NCBI GenBank assembly: GCA_027315005.1
Contig: DAHUZT010000081.1
Location: 1 to 32,274 of the forward strand
Length of the DNA stretch: 32,274 bases
Direction of reading: 5' to 3'
DNA from: Acidimicrobiaceae bacterium
GTDB taxonomy: Bacteria > Actinomycetota > Acidimicrobiia > Acidimicrobiales > RAAP-2
The notes under the pieces were generated by a model that did not search any database, was not told where the DNA came from, and saw only the letters and a program-made list of their open reading frames with translations. Numbering within the stretch: the stretch's first letter is position 1; every line of letters starts with the position of its first letter. Below are positions 30,607-32,274 of the stretch, in pieces. The position numbers and the translations under genes were made by a program.

Positions 30607-32274
30607 CTAGGAGAGCGTCAGGGTGATGGTGGCCGCATAGGCGGGCGCACCAATGGCACTGAGCACACCCGGCTCGGCGATCGAGGCTGGGATCACCAGC
30701 TCGAGGCCGGCACCGCAGATGAAGGTGCCGCCGGCCTGACCAGAGGCCGTGGAGCACAGGTTCTGCGGGGCAGCCTGCAAACCGGCGTTGGGAGCCGGCT
30801 CGACCACTGGGTTCGGCTGCACAGCACTACCCGCGAGAATCGGGTTGGTGCTGACCGCAGGTGCGATCGGCGTGAACGGCGCGATCGGTGAACCAGAGGC
30901 CACCTGGGCGGTGTCACCCGGCACGATGTTGTGAGCCACAGCACTGGCTGGCTCCCAGGCGAGGTTGCCGCCGGGGATGCAGTGGTTGCTGTACGACGCC
31001 ACCGTGTTACAGGTGAGACCAGGCGCAGCCGGGTCGTTGAAGTCGCTCACCTGACCGGTGAGCGTCCAACCCGTATCCAGGCCGGTGGAGTTGGTGACGG
31101 TCAACGGGCTGAGGATCCCGCACGCAGTCTGCGAGTTTCCGTTCAACGTGATGCCCGCTGTGGTCCCACCGGTGCAGAACGAGCTGCCGAGGACATCGAG
31201 CGGGAGCCCGTTGGCCTGGGACAGGATGATCTGACCCGGCTCGACCGGCAGCACGATCTCCTGGTGCAGTGAGCACGAAGAGAGCGAGCCTGTCGAACCA
31301 CCACCAGCGTTACCGGTCCCAGCAGAGCACTGGTTGTAGGAGACGTTGATGGTCACCGTTCCGACGTTGGACGTCTGGGGTGTGGTGGAGTAGCCCGACA
31401 CCGCGTCGTTCTGCACCGTGAAGGTGAAGGAGTCCGTGGTCGCCGTGCTGCTGGCGTTGTTGCAGTAGGTCACCACACCCGTGGTAGCCGTCGACAACGT
31501 GCCGTCGGCCGTGGACGTGGCCGGAGTGGTCACGACGGTGGCCGGGTTGATGGTGTCACCGACGTCGGTGGCTCCGTTCAACACGTTGATCTGCGCGCAC
31601 TGCCCGTGGGATACCGACACCGTCTGGTTCTGCACCACCGGTGCTATCGGTGGCGAGGTGGCGGTGAAGGAGTCCATCGGTGTGGCCGCAGGACTGCTCG
31701 GTCCTCCGATGGCTGCCGATTGGGCACCCGGGGTGTAGCAGGGGAACGAGACCAGAGCGGTCAGGTCCAGCTCACCTTCGGTCAGCGTGGTGGTCCCGGT
31801 GTTGGGCCCGATGGTCCAGGTGTCCGGGTTCATTGTCACGCTGATGCTCGATCCGCTTGCCTCGGTCGTGGCGTCGACCGGGATGACGATGGGCAGCTGT
31901 CCGGTGGCGTACGTCGTCGCCTGCGAAGTCGGCGTGACGTTGGTGCCGTTGACGGTCAGGGTCGCCGCGGTCACGGCGATCTGGGTCTGACCGGCAGCAC
32001 CGGCATCGGTGATCAACGTGCCTGGGATGGTGGCTGACACCGTCGGCGTCTCGGTGAAGGTCTGTCCGACGTTGACGTTGGACGGCACACCCGGTGTCTC
32101 CGACACGGTGGCGGTAACGCTCACCAGGCCGAGGATCGGTGCCTTACAGGAGTAGGTGGTCGTCGACGAACCGGCATACGCAGCGGTCGAACCGACCACC
32201 ACGCTTACCAGGCCGGCGAACAGGCCCATCAACAGTGCCAACGACGCACCGATGGTGGTAATTCGCCTGAGCCG
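30607..32274 (-). CDS. Secreted protein with C-terminal WxL-like domain (5' end outside window)
   Basis: At least 555 residues; the frame is open to the window edge, where RLRRITTIGAS looks like the basic start of a signal peptide whose start codon is just beyond 32274. The signal ends near TAAYA-GSS. Counting from the in-frame TTG at 32241: a beta-rich domain (about 29-170) is bounded by Cys32 and Cys168; a cadherin-like domain (198-302) follows. A short Gly/Ser linker leads to the WxL-like domain (about 325-544), with GWTLTGQVSDF, IPGGNLAWEPASAV and the final YAATITLTLS. Cysteines 356/374, 411/421 and 496/509 correspond to those of the protein at 27661. No sortase signal or C-terminal membrane helix is present. 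It is first in the cluster of four genes. Confidence 0.82.
   Translation of the reverse strand, partial: RLRRITTIGASLALLMGLFAGLVSVVVGSTAAYAGSSTTTYSCKAPILGLVSVTATVSETPGVPSNVNVGQTFTETPTVSATIPGTLITDAGAAGQTQIAVTAATLTVNGTNVTPTSQATTYATGQLPIVIPVDATTEASGSSISVTMNPDTWTIGPNTGTTTLTEGELDLTALVSFPCYTPGAQSAAIGGPSSPAATPMDSFTATSPPIAPVVQNQTVSVSHGQCAQINVLNGATDVGDTINPATVVTTPATSTADGTLSTATTGVVTYCNNASSTATTDSFTFTVQNDAVSGYSTTPQTSNVGTVTINVSYNQCSAGTGNAGGGSTGSLSSCSLHQEIVLPVEPGQIILSQANGLPLDVLGSSFCTGGTTAGITLNGNSQTACGILSPLTVTNSTGLDTGWTLTGQVSDFNDPAAPGLTCNTVASYSNHCIPGGNLAWEPASAVAHNIVPGDTAQVASGSPIAPFTPIAPAVSTNPILAGSAVQPNPVVEPAPNAGLQAAPQNLCSTASGQAGGTFICGAGLELVIPASIAEPGVLSAIGAPAYAATITLTLS

Noticed and set aside
28204..30891. Long Gly/Arg/His-rich plus-strand frames opposite the WxL-like genes
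   Set aside because: They mirror the Thr/Val/Pro codons of the secreted proteins on the other strand.
1..32274. CRISPR arrays, rRNA, tRNA, prophage genes or a replication origin
   Set aside because: I looked for regularly spaced repeats, RNA gene signatures and phage-type genes and found none.

Overview
The window is high-GC, densely coded DNA with frequent GTG starts and short overlaps between genes. With a Zur of the Streptomyces type, a DUF98 chorismate-lyase-like protein, an MmpL-like exporter and a NarL/DesR-type two-component pair, it fits an actinobacterium. The surface-protein cluster at the right end makes me favour the class Acidimicrobiia. That placement is inference; no rRNA or tRNA gene was seen.

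Left part (1-8867). The window opens inside an IS110-family transposase (1-360), followed by about 620 bp without a clear gene but with two strong hairpins. Next comes a metal- or thiol-stress type module: a possible divergent cysteine-rich mini-protein (985-1146), an MMPL exporter (1266-3500), a CsoR/RcnR-family repressor (3558-3827) and a SAM methyltransferase (3868-4482). Three TACCC-N4-GGGTA inverted repeats lie upstream; one fills the spacer of the likely exporter promoter. The repressor has the two cysteines of CsoR but Gly where copper sensors have His. A minus-strand ABC-2 exporter (4887-6706) then faces a histidine kinase and response regulator pair (6955-8867), with a perfect palindrome between them.

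Middle (8998-25035). In order: Lon protease; a DUF98 protein; an ECF-type sigma factor translationally coupled to a GAF protein; an MFS gene followed by the complete tatA-tatB-tatC translocase operon; a DHA2 drug exporter; zur coupled to an aldo/keto reductase; a DedA protein fused to a second, His-bearing membrane domain; an epoxide-hydrolase-like enzyme; and an FAH-family enzyme with an FMN 2-hydroxyacid dehydrogenase.

Right part (25230-32274), all minus strand. Four consecutive genes look like an actinobacterial counterpart of the WxL cell-surface system of low-GC Gram-positives. Two secreted proteins end in a shared WxL-like domain with six conserved cysteines and a terminal TLTLS. They are followed by a membrane-anchored DUF916/WxL-interacting-type protein and, overlapping it by 4 bp, a second membrane-anchored protein with a neocarzinostatin-like Ig fold and a proline-rich cytoplasmic tail. 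The first WxL-like gene runs off the right edge. This cluster is the best candidate for a little-described system in the window.
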